Source: JANOYY01 sp043720395 | GTDB lineage: Bacteria; Actinomycetota; Acidimicrobiia; Acidimicrobiales; JANYDT01 | Direction of reading: 5' to 3' | Assembly: GCA_043720395.1 (NCBI GenBank) | Contig: JAYSSR010000078.1 | Span: 1 to 64,000, forward strand | Length of the DNA: 64,000 nucleotides | Shown: in pieces, positions 34,820-44,541 of the stretch | Layout of the letters: each line of letters opens with the position of its first letter | Position numbering within the stretch: position 1 is the first letter of the stretch | Notes under the pieces: model-generated | The model's database searches: none | The model's input: the letters and a program-made list of their open reading frames with translations, nothing else | What the model was told of the DNA's origin: nothing | Made by a program: the position numbers and the translations under genes

Positions 34820-35692
34820 GTGATTACATCAAGACTCTCCGGCGGCCTCGGAAACCAGATGTTCCAGTACGCAGCCGGTCGTTCCCTCGCGCTGAGGAAC
34901 TGCACCGACCTACATCTCGATAGACGCTGGTTCGGGCACCAGACGCAACGTGAGGTTCGGACCCGCCGAAGCTACGAACTCGGAGCGTTCTCGCTGCCGA
35001 CTGGCACCGAGGTTCCGATGGCCCGAGGATGGGGTGGTCGGCGCGGCGTAAGCCAGCGCAACGATGACGAGCGCCTCCTAAGCGAGGCGTACTTCAGCTT
35101 CGATCAATCAGTACTCGATGCACCCGACGGCACCGTGCTTGATGGCTATTGGCAGACCGAGCGGTACTTCTCGGATCACGCGTCCACGATCCGTTCGGAC
35201 TTCCGCTTCCGCACCACGCCACACCCTCAAACTGCTCGACTGCTCGACGTCATCGGCGCCACGACATCGATCGCGCTGCACGTCCGCCGCGGAGACTATG
35301 TGGTCGATCCACACACCTCGGCGTTCCACGGAACGGTCGCTCAGACCCATTACTTGCGGGCGGTGGAGGACTTGGCCGCGCATTTGAATAGCGATGCCCA
35401 GCTCTTCGTCTTCTCCGACGACATCCGATGGTGTCAGGAGCACCTGAGGTTCCCACTATCGACGACGTACGTGGATCACAATTCTGGTCGGCGTTCGTAT
35501 GAGGATTTGTGGCTCATGTCCGTCTGTCGTCACCATGTACTGGCGAATAGCTCGTTCTCGTGGTGGGGCGCGTGGCTCGCCGAGCATCCTGATCAGCAAG
35601 TGATCGCTCCAGACCCGTGGTTCGCCGACCCGAGCATCGACACGAGCGATCTCCTGCCGACGCGGTGGCGATCTCTCGCCATCGCAAAATGA
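34820..35692 (+). CDS. alpha-1,2-fucosyltransferase-like protein (GT11)
   Basis: A 290-residue protein starting from GTG with GGAGCAACC upstream. It opens with the GT11 signature RLSGGLGNQMFQYAAGRSLA, has the donor-binding motif HVRRGDYV and ends with NSSFSWWGAWLAEHPDQQVI, all hallmarks of bacterial alpha-1,2-fucosyltransferases. A fucose or related GDP-sugar branch on the polysaccharide is therefore likely, though no GDP-fucose synthesis gene is in this window. It lies 61 bp downstream of the GT1 gene. Confidence 0.88.
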   Translation: MITSRLSGGLGNQMFQYAAGRSLALRNCTDLHLDRRWFGHQTQREVRTRRSYELGAFSLPTGTEVPMARGWGGRRGVSQRNDDERLLSEAYFSFDQSVLDAPDGTVLDGYWQTERYFSDHASTIRSDFRFRTTPHPQTARLLDVIGATTSIALHVRRGDYVVDPHTSAFHGTVAQTHYLRAVEDLAAHLNSDAQLFVFSDDIRWCQEHLRFPLSTTYVDHNSGRRSYEDLWLMSVCRHHVLANSSFSWWGAWLAEHPDQQVIAPDPWFADPSIDTSDLLPTRWRSLAIAK

Positions 35693-36576
35693 GCGCAATG
35701 CCGCTGGTCTCAGTCATCATTCCGGCATTCAACGGCGGCCGATATTTGGCTGCCGCCATCGAGAGCGCCCTCGCGCAAACGTATCGGGATCGCGAGATTG
35801 TCGTCATTGATGACGGGTCCACCGACAACTCCCGAGCCGTCGCCGATTCCTTCAACGACCGCATCGTCATCCTGTCTCAACCCAACGGAGGTGTGTCCGC
35901 TGCCCGCAATCGCGGCATCGGAGCAACTTCCGGCGAATGGCTGGCGTTCCTCGACGCCGATGACGTGTGGTTCCCGGACAAGCTCGCCCGTCAGGCAGAG
36001 TATTTCGAAACCAGCGACATCGTCTGCTCTAACGCGCTGATCATCGGTACCGACAACAAACTGTTGCTCGCGCCCGGTGAAATCGCTTCTCTCACAGCCC
36101 GGGGGATCTTCCACCTTGTCGAGGGGGGTTCTCCACCACTGAGCTCGGTGTGTGTCCGGCGGAGCGCGATGGGCGGCCAACGCTTCGACACGGCTCGCCG
36201 ATTCGGCGAAGACCTCGATCTTTGGATGCGACTTGTCGCTCAGGGCGCTCGCTTGACCGCGATCGACGAGCCGCTTTCCTCGTATCGCGTGCATCAGGAG
36301 AGCGCGACGTCCAACACGTTTGATATCCACCGAACGTTGTCAGAGCTGTTCGCCGATTTCGCCGCGAACGACCAACTGGGTTCGGACGTACGTGCCGCTG
36401 CGCTTCAATCTGCAGGTTGCAACTACTACGCGTACGTACAAGATGAACTGCGATCAGGTCGGAAAGACGTTGTTGGTTTGGCCCGCTACGCATCCAAATA
36501 CGGTGCGAACCCCTTGAAGATCGGCGCGCTTGCGGTGCTGTCATGCTTCGGTCACCGGCCAGTCAGGTCGCGATGA
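35689..36576 (+). CDS. glycosyltransferase family 2
   Basis: A 295-residue GT-A enzyme: LVSVIIPAFNGGRYLAAAIE, IVVIDDGSTDNSRAVA, NGGVSAARNRGIGATSG, the metal-binding AFLDADDVW and the late FGEDLDLWMRL catalytic Asp region. Starts at ATG 35689 with an ATGA overlap to the fucosyltransferase stop (ATG 35698 is also possible). Part of the polysaccharide assembly run; sugar unknown. Confidence 0.88.
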   Translation: MSAMPLVSVIIPAFNGGRYLAAAIESALAQTYRDREIVVIDDGSTDNSRAVADSFNDRIVILSQPNGGVSAARNRGIGATSGEWLAFLDADDVWFPDKLARQAEYFETSDIVCSNALIIGTDNKLLLAPGEIASLTARGIFHLVEGGSPPLSSVCVRRSAMGGQRFDTARRFGEDLDLWMRLVAQGARLTAIDEPLSSYRVHQESATSNTFDIHRTLSELFADFAANDQLGSDVRAAALQSAGCNYYAYVQDELRSGRKDVVGLARYASKYGANPLKIGALAVLSCFGHRPVRSR

Positions 36577-37364
36577 AGATCCGTCCCCGCGTCTCCGTAG
36601 TCATACCGTGCTTCAACTACGGACGATTCCTCGGCCCTGCCATCGAGAGTGTGTTGGCGCAGACACTGCAAGCGTTGGAGATCATCGTGATAGACGACGG
36701 CTCGACCGACGACACGGCGGAGGTAGCGAATCGCTTCCAGGGTGTTGTCGCGTACCACCATCAGATCAACGGGGGACTTTGCGCGGCTCGCAACCACGGG
36801 ATCGAGAGAGCCGCTGGTGACCTCATCGTCTTTCTCGACGCGGACGACCTGCTCGATCCCGATTACTTGGCGACGACGTCCGACGAGCTGTCGCTTCCTG
36901 GCAACGACGACGTCGCGTTCGTCTACACACAGATGCGACTGTTCGGCGAACGCACTGAGGTGACCGAGTACCCGCCCTTCGATCGCAGGCGCTTCCGGTT
37001 CGAGAACACCGCACATGCGACGGCGATGATCCGTCTTGGAGCACTTCGAACGCTCGGCTATGACGATCGCTTCCGTGTGGGTTGGGAGGACTGGGACGTG
37101 TACCTCGGCCTGATCGAGCATGGCTACCGCGGCGTTCTCGTCGACCGACCCCTCCTCAATTATCGCAAGCACGATGACGGATCGAGCATGACCGACGCAC
37201 TCACGGACGGCTGTGGCATCCACCGGCTCCGGCTCGCCGTCATGGAGAAGCACCGCGACCTCTACGGCTTTTCGGAATACCACCGCCACGTGGCCCGGGC
37301 GCGGGTCACGCTCACCAAACTGCGAGCACGACGAGTGCTCGCAGCCGCAGGTTGGCATGACTGA
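36573..37364 (+). CDS. glycosyltransferase family 2
   Basis: About 263 residues: RVSVVIPCFNYGRFLGPAIE, IIVIDDGSTDDTAEVA, NGGLCAARNHGIERAAG, VFLDADDLLD and the C-terminal FRVGWEDWDVYLGLIEHGY. Closely related in layout to the preceding GT2, so the pair may have come from duplication. ATG 36573 gives an ATGA overlap with the upstream stop; ATG 36543 would add ten residues. Confidence 0.88.
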   Translation: MKIRPRVSVVIPCFNYGRFLGPAIESVLAQTLQALEIIVIDDGSTDDTAEVANRFQGVVAYHHQINGGLCAARNHGIERAAGDLIVFLDADDLLDPDYLATTSDELSLPGNDDVAFVYTQMRLFGERTEVTEYPPFDRRRFRFENTAHATAMIRLGALRTLGYDDRFRVGWEDWDVYLGLIEHGYRGVLVDRPLLNYRKHDDGSSMTDALTDGCGIHRLRLAVMEKHRDLYGFSEYHRHVARARVTLTKLRARRVLAAAGWHD

Positions 37365-38313
37365 CGAGTCCCCGCAGCTCACGATCACGCTGGTCGGGTT
37401 CAACTCGAATGCCGATCTCCGGGTCTGCCTCGCCTCACTCGACTCGCAGCTTGACCCCCCGAGCTTCGAGGTAATCGTCGTCGACAACAACTCGAGCGAC
37501 GACACCCTCGCCGCGCTCGAACGGGACCGACCAGACGTCACCATCATCGCGAACGAACGCAATGTCGGGTTCGGCACCGCGCACAACCAGGCGGCGCGTC
37601 GAGCTCGGGGCGAGTGGCTCCTGCTGCTGAACCCCGACACGGTGCTCCCCGACCGCACGCTGAGAATGCTCTTCGACGCACGCCATGACGACCTGCTCCT
37701 CGCTCCACGACTCGATTTCCCGGACGGCAGCCTGCAACGCAGCGCTCATCGTCGTTGGCCGTCTTGGTGGAGTCACACCTACCTCTTCAACGTGTTCCTG
37801 TTTTTCGCCCTGCAACGACTTCGTCGAGGGTACGACCCAACGCTCTATTCGAACGTACAGCACACGAAACCCCTCGCGGCCAAGCACGTGATGGGTGCCG
37901 TACTGTTCCTCCGTCGGGACCGCTTCCTTGCGTTGGGCGGATTCGACGAGCGCTATTTCCTTTACCTCGAGGAGACGGACCTCTGCCGTCGTTTCCTCGA
38001 CAACGGCGGCGACGTGCACTACCGGCCGGAGATATGCGTGACCCACACGCTTGGCGGGAGTTCTGGCGCGGGCAAACTCGGACAGGGGTCGCCGTACTTC
38101 ATGGACAGCAGCTACCGATACCTCGAGGGCCGGTACGGACGTCGAGGCGCAGCAATCGTCTTCCATCTAACGACAGCGATGCTGCGAATCAACATGCCCC
38201 TCCTCACCGTCCTCCGTCGGGCGTCATCCGATCCGAGGGTTGCGCTCGCAGCGGACTTCAACCGGGATTCACTCGCATGGCACCGTCGCCAGGAGCAGCG
38301 CGCATGCGCATAG
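37357..38313 (+). CDS. glycosyltransferase family 2 (rhamnosyltransferase-like)
   Basis: A 318-residue GT2 of the WbbL-like group: LTITLVGFNSNADLRVCLAS, VIVVDNNSSDDTLAAL, ANERNVGFGTAHNQAARRA, LLNPDTVLPD, then AVLFLRRDRFLALGGFDERY with FLYLEETDLCRRF. The N-V-G-F-G and Y-x-E-D/E-x-D motifs are typical of rhamnosyltransferases, but the sugar is a guess. It overlaps the preceding gene by 8 bp. Confidence 0.88.
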   Translation: MTDESPQLTITLVGFNSNADLRVCLASLDSQLDPPSFEVIVVDNNSSDDTLAALERDRPDVTIIANERNVGFGTAHNQAARRARGEWLLLLNPDTVLPDRTLRMLFDARHDDLLLAPRLDFPDGSLQRSAHRRWPSWWSHTYLFNVFLFFALQRLRRGYDPTLYSNVQHTKPLAAKHVMGAVLFLRRDRFLALGGFDERYFLYLEETDLCRRFLDNGGDVHYRPEICVTHTLGGSSGAGKLGQGSPYFMDSSYRYLEGRYGRRGAAIVFHLTTAMLRINMPLLTVLRRASSDPRVALAADFNRDSLAWHRRQEQRACA

Positions 38314-39419
38314 TCATCGACGCGTTCCAGGTATCGCCCGTTATGAGCGGCACCGACCGACTCGCGCAAAACGTCATTCGCGAGATGGCATCCGCCGATC
38401 GCCGCAACGACTACGTGATCGTGACGAACGGGGCGGTCCCATCGATCCTTGCAGAGAATCTGCCGTCGAACTTCTCGATCGAGCCCGTCTACACGCGAAG
38501 CAGGTTCGTCTGGTTCCTGTTGCGGTTGCCAGGACTGCTACGCCGAACGAAAGCGGACGTGTTTTTCTCGTTCCATAACTTCGCCGGGCCATGGCGTTCG
38601 AAGGCGCGGACGGTCTGCACGACGCTCGACACCATTCCCTTTCGCCGACCGGATCTCTACTTCGGAGGATCGCATCCCTTGAAGCGCCTCGTCGTGACGA
38701 CGGCGATGCGCCGCGCCGGGCATCGTGCCGATGTGATCATCGCCATCTCCGAGTTCACCAAACGCGACGTCGCAGAAGTTCTCGGCATCAACAGGGACCG
38801 GATCACAGTGATCCCGCTACAGGCAGACCCGCGATTCTTCCTCGATCGAACCGAGACCGAACTCGATAAGGTGCGACAGCGATATGCACTGCCGCTTTCG
38901 TTTGTGTTCGCGCTCGGCGGGTCAGATCCCCGCAAGAACATCGAGCGTCTCGTCGCCGCGCATCGCCGTCTACCGCACTCTCTACGAGCCGCTTCGCCGC
39001 TCGTTCTCGGCGGTGCGGAATGGCACGGGCGCGCTCTCGCATCTGGCGAGGCCGATCCCTACGTCCGATGCGTCGGGTACATTGATGACGCCGATTTGCC
39101 GTCGGTGTTTCGACTCGCCTTGTTGTTCGCGTTCCCGTCCTTGTTCGAAGGCTTTGGCCTCACCGTGATCGAGGCCATGGCATCCGGCACCCCGGTTATC
39201 GCTTCGAACACGACGTCAATTCCGGAGGTTGCCGGTGATGCCGCCCTGCTGTTCGATCCGACCGACGTCGAATCAATTCGTTTAGCACTACACGAGGTGA
39301 TGAGCGATGGCGAGCTTCGTGACCGGCTCGTTGCAGCGGGGCGCGAACGGTGCGCACAGTTCTCGTGGAAGCGGGCAGCCGCCATCCTGCTCCCGGTCCT
39401 GTCGGAGTCCCCACGGTGA
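38304..39419 (+). CDS. glycosyltransferase family 4 (GT-B, mannosyltransferase-like)
   Basis: A 371-residue GT-B protein: MRIVIDAFQVSPVMSGTDRL, acceptor-domain VFFSFHNFAGPW, IIAISEFTKRDVAEVLGI, donor-domain FVFALGGSDPRKNIERLVAA and the E-x7-E motif FPSLFEGFGLTVIEAMASG followed by TPVIASNTTSIPEVAGDAAL. Resembles WbaZ/MtfB-type mannosyl- or rhamnosyltransferases. The start overlaps the preceding stop by 10 bp. Confidence 0.88.
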   Translation: MRIVIDAFQVSPVMSGTDRLAQNVIREMASADRRNDYVIVTNGAVPSILAENLPSNFSIEPVYTRSRFVWFLLRLPGLLRRTKADVFFSFHNFAGPWRSKARTVCTTLDTIPFRRPDLYFGGSHPLKRLVVTTAMRRAGHRADVIIAISEFTKRDVAEVLGINRDRITVIPLQADPRFFLDRTETELDKVRQRYALPLSFVFALGGSDPRKNIERLVAAHRRLPHSLRAASPLVLGGAEWHGRALASGEADPYVRCVGYIDDADLPSVFRLALLFAFPSLFEGFGLTVIEAMASGTPVIASNTTSIPEVAGDAALLFDPTDVESIRLALHEVMSDGELRDRLVAAGRERCAQFSWKRAAAILLPVLSESPR

Positions 39420-40651
39420 GTCTCACCATCACAACGTCGAGACCCGAATCGCCGACCGCTCCCGGACGTCTCCGATCGCTCGACGGGCTGCGAGGACTGG
39501 CAGCCTTCGTGGTCGTGGTCCACCACACGCTCCTCACCGTTCCGAACCTCGCCGAGTCCTACCGCGGTGGCAGCGTCCATGGTATGGCAGCACGGCTGTT
39601 TGCCTTCAGTCCGCTCCATCTCATCTGGTCCGGCGGCGAGGCCGTAATCCTTTTCTTCGTACTGAGCGGATATGTCCTGTGCCTTCCCTACGCACAGGGA
39701 CGGACGCTGAGCTTCGTCGGGTATTACCCGAAGCGTGTGGCACGCCTCTACATTCCCGTGTTCGCGGCAGTGGCGGGTGCGGTCGCCTTGCGATCGCTCT
39801 TCTGGCACCCGGTTCCGAATGGCAGTTGGTGGTTGAACCTCCACGCGGTCCGCGTAAGTGCGTCCGACATCGTTCGCGACTCCACGTTGGTGGCGGGTGC
39901 CGGATCGCCGACGATCAACGTACTGTGGTCGCTGCAGTGGGAGGTGATCTTCTCGCTGCTGCTCCCGGTATTCCTGTTCGCTATCCGCGCTATCCGAACA
40001 CGGCCGCTCCTCCTGCTCGGGACTGTTTTTGTTTCAGGAAGTCTCGGAGCGACGCATCCGTCGCTGCCTATGGCGTTGCTGTACCTCCCCGTGTTCGCGC
40101 TCGGAACCTGGATGGCAATTGAACACCGGTCGATCGGCCGGGTAGCTCAGTCGGTGCTGCGCGGGCGCTTCCATGCGGAAGCCGGGCTGGTCGGCACCGC
40201 GGCCTGTATTGCGTTGCTGACGCTGCGCTGGACCATTCGCGGCTGGCCGCCGTTCCCACCCAGGGTTGCCATCGCACTAGAAGCAGTCACTTGGTCATCG
40301 ACCCTCGTCGGCTCGGCGCTTGCCATCGTGCTGGCGCTCTATCACGAGCGCTGGCAAGCGATTCTCCAGAATTGCGTGCTCCAATGGCTCGGGGCGCGTT
40401 CGTTCAGCCTCTATCTGGTTCATGAACCCTTGGTGGTGGCACTCGCATTCGCGACCAAGACCACACGCAACCCATGGTTGTTCGCTCTCATCGCAATTTC
40501 CGGGGCGCTGATCGCAGCCGAGGTGTTCTGGCAGCTCGTGGAGCGCAATGCGATCGCGTTCGCGAATCGGGTCGGTCGGTACAGTGACCAAAGGACACGC
40601 CGATTCAAGAGCCCGCAACACGGTGCCGATGTAGCTGGACAGGTCGTATGA
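39416..40651 (+). CDS. acyltransferase family 3 membrane protein (OafA/NodX-like)
   Basis: About 411 residues with ten or so membrane helices. The N-terminal signature is LRSLDGLRGLAAFVVVVHH with the catalytic His pair region, followed by FFVLSGYVLCLPYAQG and YPKRVARLYIPVF. The C-terminal LGARSFSLYLVHEPLVVALA is also typical. Such proteins O-acetylate or acylate surface glycans. The GTG at 39416 overlaps the previous stop (GTGA). Likely decorates the polysaccharide built by the neighbouring transferases. Confidence 0.9.
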   Translation: MSLTITTSRPESPTAPGRLRSLDGLRGLAAFVVVVHHTLLTVPNLAESYRGGSVHGMAARLFAFSPLHLIWSGGEAVILFFVLSGYVLCLPYAQGRTLSFVGYYPKRVARLYIPVFAAVAGAVALRSLFWHPVPNGSWWLNLHAVRVSASDIVRDSTLVAGAGSPTINVLWSLQWEVIFSLLLPVFLFAIRAIRTRPLLLLGTVFVSGSLGATHPSLPMALLYLPVFALGTWMAIEHRSIGRVAQSVLRGRFHAEAGLVGTAACIALLTLRWTIRGWPPFPPRVAIALEAVTWSSTLVGSALAIVLALYHERWQAILQNCVLQWLGARSFSLYLVHEPLVVALAFATKTTRNPWLFALIAISGALIAAEVFWQLVERNAIAFANRVGRYSDQRTRRFKSPQHGADVAGQVV

Positions 40652-40721
40652 AGTACGGCCTTGAACGGTTCAGCCTGTTCGGATTTTCAACACGACACCA
40701 CACGTAAGACCGAAGGTCCAT

Positions 40722-41576
40722 ATGAAGGTCCTCACTCAATTGAGACAAAGCTCGCATTCAATTCGATCGTTTCACCAGCGCTCGACTCGCGGGATCACGT
40801 CGCTCGCCGGAAGTTTGAGCAGCCTCGACGAGGACTACCTCGGCGTTTGCCGGATGGCGGTGCTCGACAGTCGTGTCTTCGCGAACTTTCGGCACCACCC
40901 TGGGTACACGACGATCCTCGAGCACGTCACCGAAGCCCAAGGTACCGAATACCTTCGAATGCTCCTTGCCGGAAATCGCGCGTCGACCGGCATCGATGAA
41001 GCCGCCCGCAACGACACTATCGGCGGCCCGAGAACAATGACGCTCTCCACCGGGACACAGATATCGCCCACCACCCTGCGCTATCTCAAGGTGTCCAACG
41101 ACCTCGAAACACTCTTCGGCAACCTCGACGGCACCGACGTCGTCGAGATCGGCGTCGGGTATGGAGGGCAGTGCCGCGTGCTGGACTCGCTCTTCGAATT
41201 GAATTCCTACACGCTCATTGACCTTGCACCGGTTCTTGACCTCGCCTCGGAATTCTTGTCTCGTTTTCCTTTACGCACCACAAGCCGATTCCTCACCATG
41301 AACGAACTCGACTCGCGGATCTATGACCTGTTCATCAGCAACTATGCGTTCACCGAACTCACGAGAGACCTCCAAGAGGCGTACCGGCGTAAGGTCATCA
41401 ACGGCACGAAACAGGGCTACGTGACGTTCAACGCCACCAACCCGCCCGAGTTCCGGTCCTACACGAGCGACGAGCTCTGTGCGGCGTTCAAAGCTCGGAT
41501 ATTCGACGAGCGACCGCTCACCCACCCAGGCAACTGCATCATCGCCTGGGGCTCCGATGGCCGAACCCTGCCATAG
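40722..41576 (+). CDS. putative sugar O-methyltransferase
   Basis: A 284-residue protein with an N-terminal helical part (about 1-115) and a Rossmann methyltransferase core: VVEIGVGYGGQCRVLDSLF is motif I, YTLIDLAPVLDLASEFL holds the acidic residue, and LFISNYAFTELTRDLQEAY follows. This arrangement fits the family annotated as putative sugar O-methyltransferases found in polysaccharide loci. ATG 40722 is preceded by a GAAGGT ribosome-binding site. It lies 70 bp after the acyltransferase and 11 bp before the flippase. Confidence 0.8.
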   Translation: MKVLTQLRQSSHSIRSFHQRSTRGITSLAGSLSSLDEDYLGVCRMAVLDSRVFANFRHHPGYTTILEHVTEAQGTEYLRMLLAGNRASTGIDEAARNDTIGGPRTMTLSTGTQISPTTLRYLKVSNDLETLFGNLDGTDVVEIGVGYGGQCRVLDSLFELNSYTLIDLAPVLDLASEFLSRFPLRTTSRFLTMNELDSRIYDLFISNYAFTELTRDLQEAYRRKVINGTKQGYVTFNATNPPEFRSYTSDELCAAFKARIFDERPLTHPGNCIIAWGSDGRTLP

Positions 41577-41587
41577 CGGCGGCCTCA

Positions 41588-43156
41588 GTGCAGGTGCCCA
41601 CGCGAGCCCGTCCGTCACCTCGCGAGGTCGCTTCAGCTGACCTGACGGCGGACGCCCGATCCCAACTATTGGTGTCAAATACCCGGCGCGTCTTCTTCAG
41701 CACCGTGGTGCAGGTTTTCGCGCGAATCGCTACGTCGGTGATCGGGATCCTCACCCTCGGTACCGTGACGCGCTATTTGAGCGTGGACCTCTTTGGGCAG
41801 CTTGCCACGGCGACGATATTTATCGCCCTTCTGTCCACCTTCACCGACGTCGGCCTCGGAACGGCAACGGTTCGTGAAATCGCATCCGGACGAAAACCTG
41901 TGGACGAAATCCTCGGAGCGACGATGTTGTTGCGCATGGCGACAGCGATCGCCATCGCGGGAATCGGGATTTCGCTGGGCTTAGCCATCTACCGAGGACA
42001 CCATCATGCGACGACTCGGCATGCGCTGGTTCTGCTCTCCGCGACGTTGGTGTTGGCAACCCTCCAAAGCAGTGTGACTGCAGGCATGGCTGCGGCACTT
42101 CGGCACGACCTCATCGTCATTGGCGACGTTCTCGGTCGAGCAGTGACCTTCGCACTTGTGTTCCTCGCAGCACATCACGACAGCGGAATTACAGCGATCG
42201 TGATGGCCTACGTGGTCGGCGCAGCCGCCAACGCCGCGAGCGACCTCTATTTCGGACTGCGGCGGTTCCGTCCAAAGCTGCGCTTCGACCGTCGCTACAT
42301 GATGAGTGTGCTTCGAGTCGCCCTGCCACTAGGCACATCCGGCATACTCACGAGCGTGTACCTCCGCGCCGATGGGTTCATGCTTTCCGTTCTTCGGACG
42401 AATGGTGAGGTGGGCCGCTACGGAGTTGCCTATCGCGTCGCCGAGTTCACGCTCGCCATACCGGCGTTCTTCGCGGCCGCAGCTATGCCGATCCTTGTGA
42501 GGGAGCGTGGAAACTCGGAACGTCTCCACGCAATCGCAAATAGAAGCTTGGTCTCGATGGGTGCGCTCGGTGCCCCCATCGCGGCTGGGGTCGTCGCATT
42601 GTCTCCCGAACTCGCGCTGCTCCTCGGTGGGCCCGCCTACGCATCGGCTTCCGTCGCGATGGCGATTCTTGGCGTCGGGACGATATTTGCCTTTTATAGT
42701 TCGGTGCTCGGCACCGTCATTGTCGCGGCAGGGTCAGAGTCCAGAATGGTCCGAATTTTCGCGACGACGCTCGTAGCCAACGTAGCAATGAATCTCATCG
42801 CAATTCCACTTTTCGGCATTACGGGTGCTGCGTGCACGGTCGTGACATCTGAATTCATCGCCTTGTTCCTGCTCGCACGTCTCTGTTCACAAATCGGCAT
42901 TCGATTCTCGGGCTGGCACCACCAGCTCCGGCCGATTGCCTGCGCCGTGACGATGGCGGGTGTGGTAGCCGCGTCCAAGCCGACACTCCACAATCACCTC
43001 TCGAGCGGCGCCGCGACGATTGCCGCCGCTATCGCACTCGGAGCCTTCGTGTACATACTCGCTGGGCTCGCAACAAAATCCCTTCCGTTGGCTGAATTGC
43101 GAGCGCTCGTTCGACCGTCAGGAACAGAATTAACTGAAGGTTCACTCGCAGTGTGA
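41588..43156 (+). CDS. Wzx-type polysaccharide flippase (oligosaccharide exporter)
   Basis: A 522-residue integral membrane protein with about 12-14 helices. It opens with VFFSTVVQVFARIATSVIGI, then TRYLSVDLFGQLATATIFIA and LSTFTDVGLGTATVREIASG, the typical start of the PST/Wzx family. It should flip undecaprenyl-linked repeat units to the outer face, where a Wzy-like polymerase acts. A GTG start at 41588 gives an 11-bp spacing from the O-methyltransferase; the first 30 residues are not membrane-embedded. Last gene of the plus-strand run. Confidence 0.88.
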   Translation: MQVPTRARPSPREVASADLTADARSQLLVSNTRRVFFSTVVQVFARIATSVIGILTLGTVTRYLSVDLFGQLATATIFIALLSTFTDVGLGTATVREIASGRKPVDEILGATMLLRMATAIAIAGIGISLGLAIYRGHHHATTRHALVLLSATLVLATLQSSVTAGMAAALRHDLIVIGDVLGRAVTFALVFLAAHHDSGITAIVMAYVVGAAANAASDLYFGLRRFRPKLRFDRRYMMSVLRVALPLGTSGILTSVYLRADGFMLSVLRTNGEVGRYGVAYRVAEFTLAIPAFFAAAAMPILVRERGNSERLHAIANRSLVSMGALGAPIAAGVVALSPELALLLGGPAYASASVAMAILGVGTIFAFYSSVLGTVIVAAGSESRMVRIFATTLVANVAMNLIAIPLFGITGAACTVVTSEFIALFLLARLCSQIGIRFSGWHHQLRPIACAVTMAGVVAASKPTLHNHLSSGAATIAAAIALGAFVYILAGLATKSLPLAELRALVRPSGTELTEGSLAV

Positions 43157-43279
43157 ACCAGACGTCCTTCCCGAAGACAGCCGGAACCGAGCGTTTCCAG
43201 GTGTTTGTCGACCACACCAAACCGCAATGAACTCGTCTACCAGCACCGAGAGCTCGTGAACGGACGTCGCGTGTTAACC

Positions 43280-44365
43280 TCAGATCAGCAGCCAGCCAGC
43301 CAGCTCCCGCATCCGTTCCCGGAACACGTCCGGCCGGAACCCATCCGCATGCGCGCGTAACTTCGCCCCCTCGAACGTGATCCGGTCGGATCGCTCAAGA
43401 GCATCGGCCAACGAGGAAGCCGATTGCTCGTGGAACAGCACGCCAGTCACGCCGTCGATGACCGTGTCGAGTGCCCCGCCCCGCCCGAACGCGATCACGG
43501 GCACGCCAGCCGCCATCGCCTCCACGGGCACGATCCCGAAATCCTCCTCGCCAGGAAACAGAAGCGCCCGAGCTCCGGCCAGCAGTTCGAGGTATCGCTC
43601 ATCGCTCACCGACTCCTCGAACCGCACCGTCGGACCGGCGAGAGAACGCAGGCGCGACAACTCCGGCCCAGCCCCGGCAACTACAAGCGGCAGGCCAAGC
43701 CGAGTACACGCCGAAACCGCCAAATCCACCCGCTTGTACGCCACAAGACGTCCGAAGCACAGGTAGTGCGAACCCGCGCCGGGAGCGGAATCAACCGACG
43801 AGAACCTGTCGACATCGCACGGTGGATGAATCACGACCGACGGCCGGTCGTAACAGTCCGAGATCCGCTCTGCGATCGACCGTGAGTTGGCGACGAACAG
43901 GTCGACCGACGACGCCGACCAGCGGTCCCACCGGCGAAGCTGGGGGCGCAGAAGCGAACCAGCCAGGGCGGACGCGCCCGTCAACCGGCCACCCTCAAGA
44001 TCCGGGCGCCATGCGTAACGGAACGGTGAATGGCAGTAGCTGACATGACGCCCCTCGAACCGCGCCCCTGCGGCCTTCGCCGCAAAGTGACTGCTGGACA
44101 CAAGGAGATCCGCAGAACCAACAGCGGCACGACTCCAAGCCGCCATGATCGCCGGCGCATACCGCAACCAATGCTCTCGAACACCTGGCAACCGATCGGT
44201 CCACAGCGTCTCCACCCGACGCCCCGGAACCAGCTGCTCGACCACGTCGGGGTCCGCCACTGCGGTGATGACCCGCGAGACGTCGAGGGCGCGAGCAATC
44301 TCGGCCGCGACCTTGTCCGACCCACTTGCAGACAGGAACCACTCGTGGGCGAGAACGGTGCGCAC
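43280..44365 (-). CDS. glycosyltransferase family 4 (GT-B)
   Basis: About 361 residues. VVRTVLAHEWFLSASGSDKV begins the acceptor domain, VSYCHSPFRYAWRPDL and NSRSIAERISDCYDRPSVVI follow, and the donor domain has YLCFGRLVAYKRVDLAVSAC and FPGEEDFGIVPVEAMAAGVP with E-x7-E. Similar proteins are mannosyltransferases of the WbaZ type. The GTG at 44365 is chosen as start; the frame is open to 44539. It is convergent with the flippase and divergent from the WXG100-like gene. Confidence 0.82.
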   Translation of the reverse strand: MRTVLAHEWFLSASGSDKVAAEIARALDVSRVITAVADPDVVEQLVPGRRVETLWTDRLPGVREHWLRYAPAIMAAWSRAAVGSADLLVSSSHFAAKAAGARFEGRHVSYCHSPFRYAWRPDLEGGRLTGASALAGSLLRPQLRRWDRWSASSVDLFVANSRSIAERISDCYDRPSVVIHPPCDVDRFSSVDSAPGAGSHYLCFGRLVAYKRVDLAVSACTRLGLPLVVAGAGPELSRLRSLAGPTVRFEESVSDERYLELLAGARALLFPGEEDFGIVPVEAMAAGVPVIAFGRGGALDTVIDGVTGVLFHEQSASSLADALERSDRITFEGAKLRAHADGFRPDVFRERMRELAGWLLI

Positions 44366-44541
44366 GACCGCATCATCGGCACATCCAGGCCAGGGCTTGA
44401 TCGGCGGGACCCAACACGCCACGGGAGCAACGAGAGCCCGGTCGGCAACCGCGCGCCGATCCGGCAACACCCCTTGCCCAACGTCGGAAACGCTTCGTAC
44501 CCTGGCCCGGTCGTACCCGACACCCTTACCAAGGAGCAATC

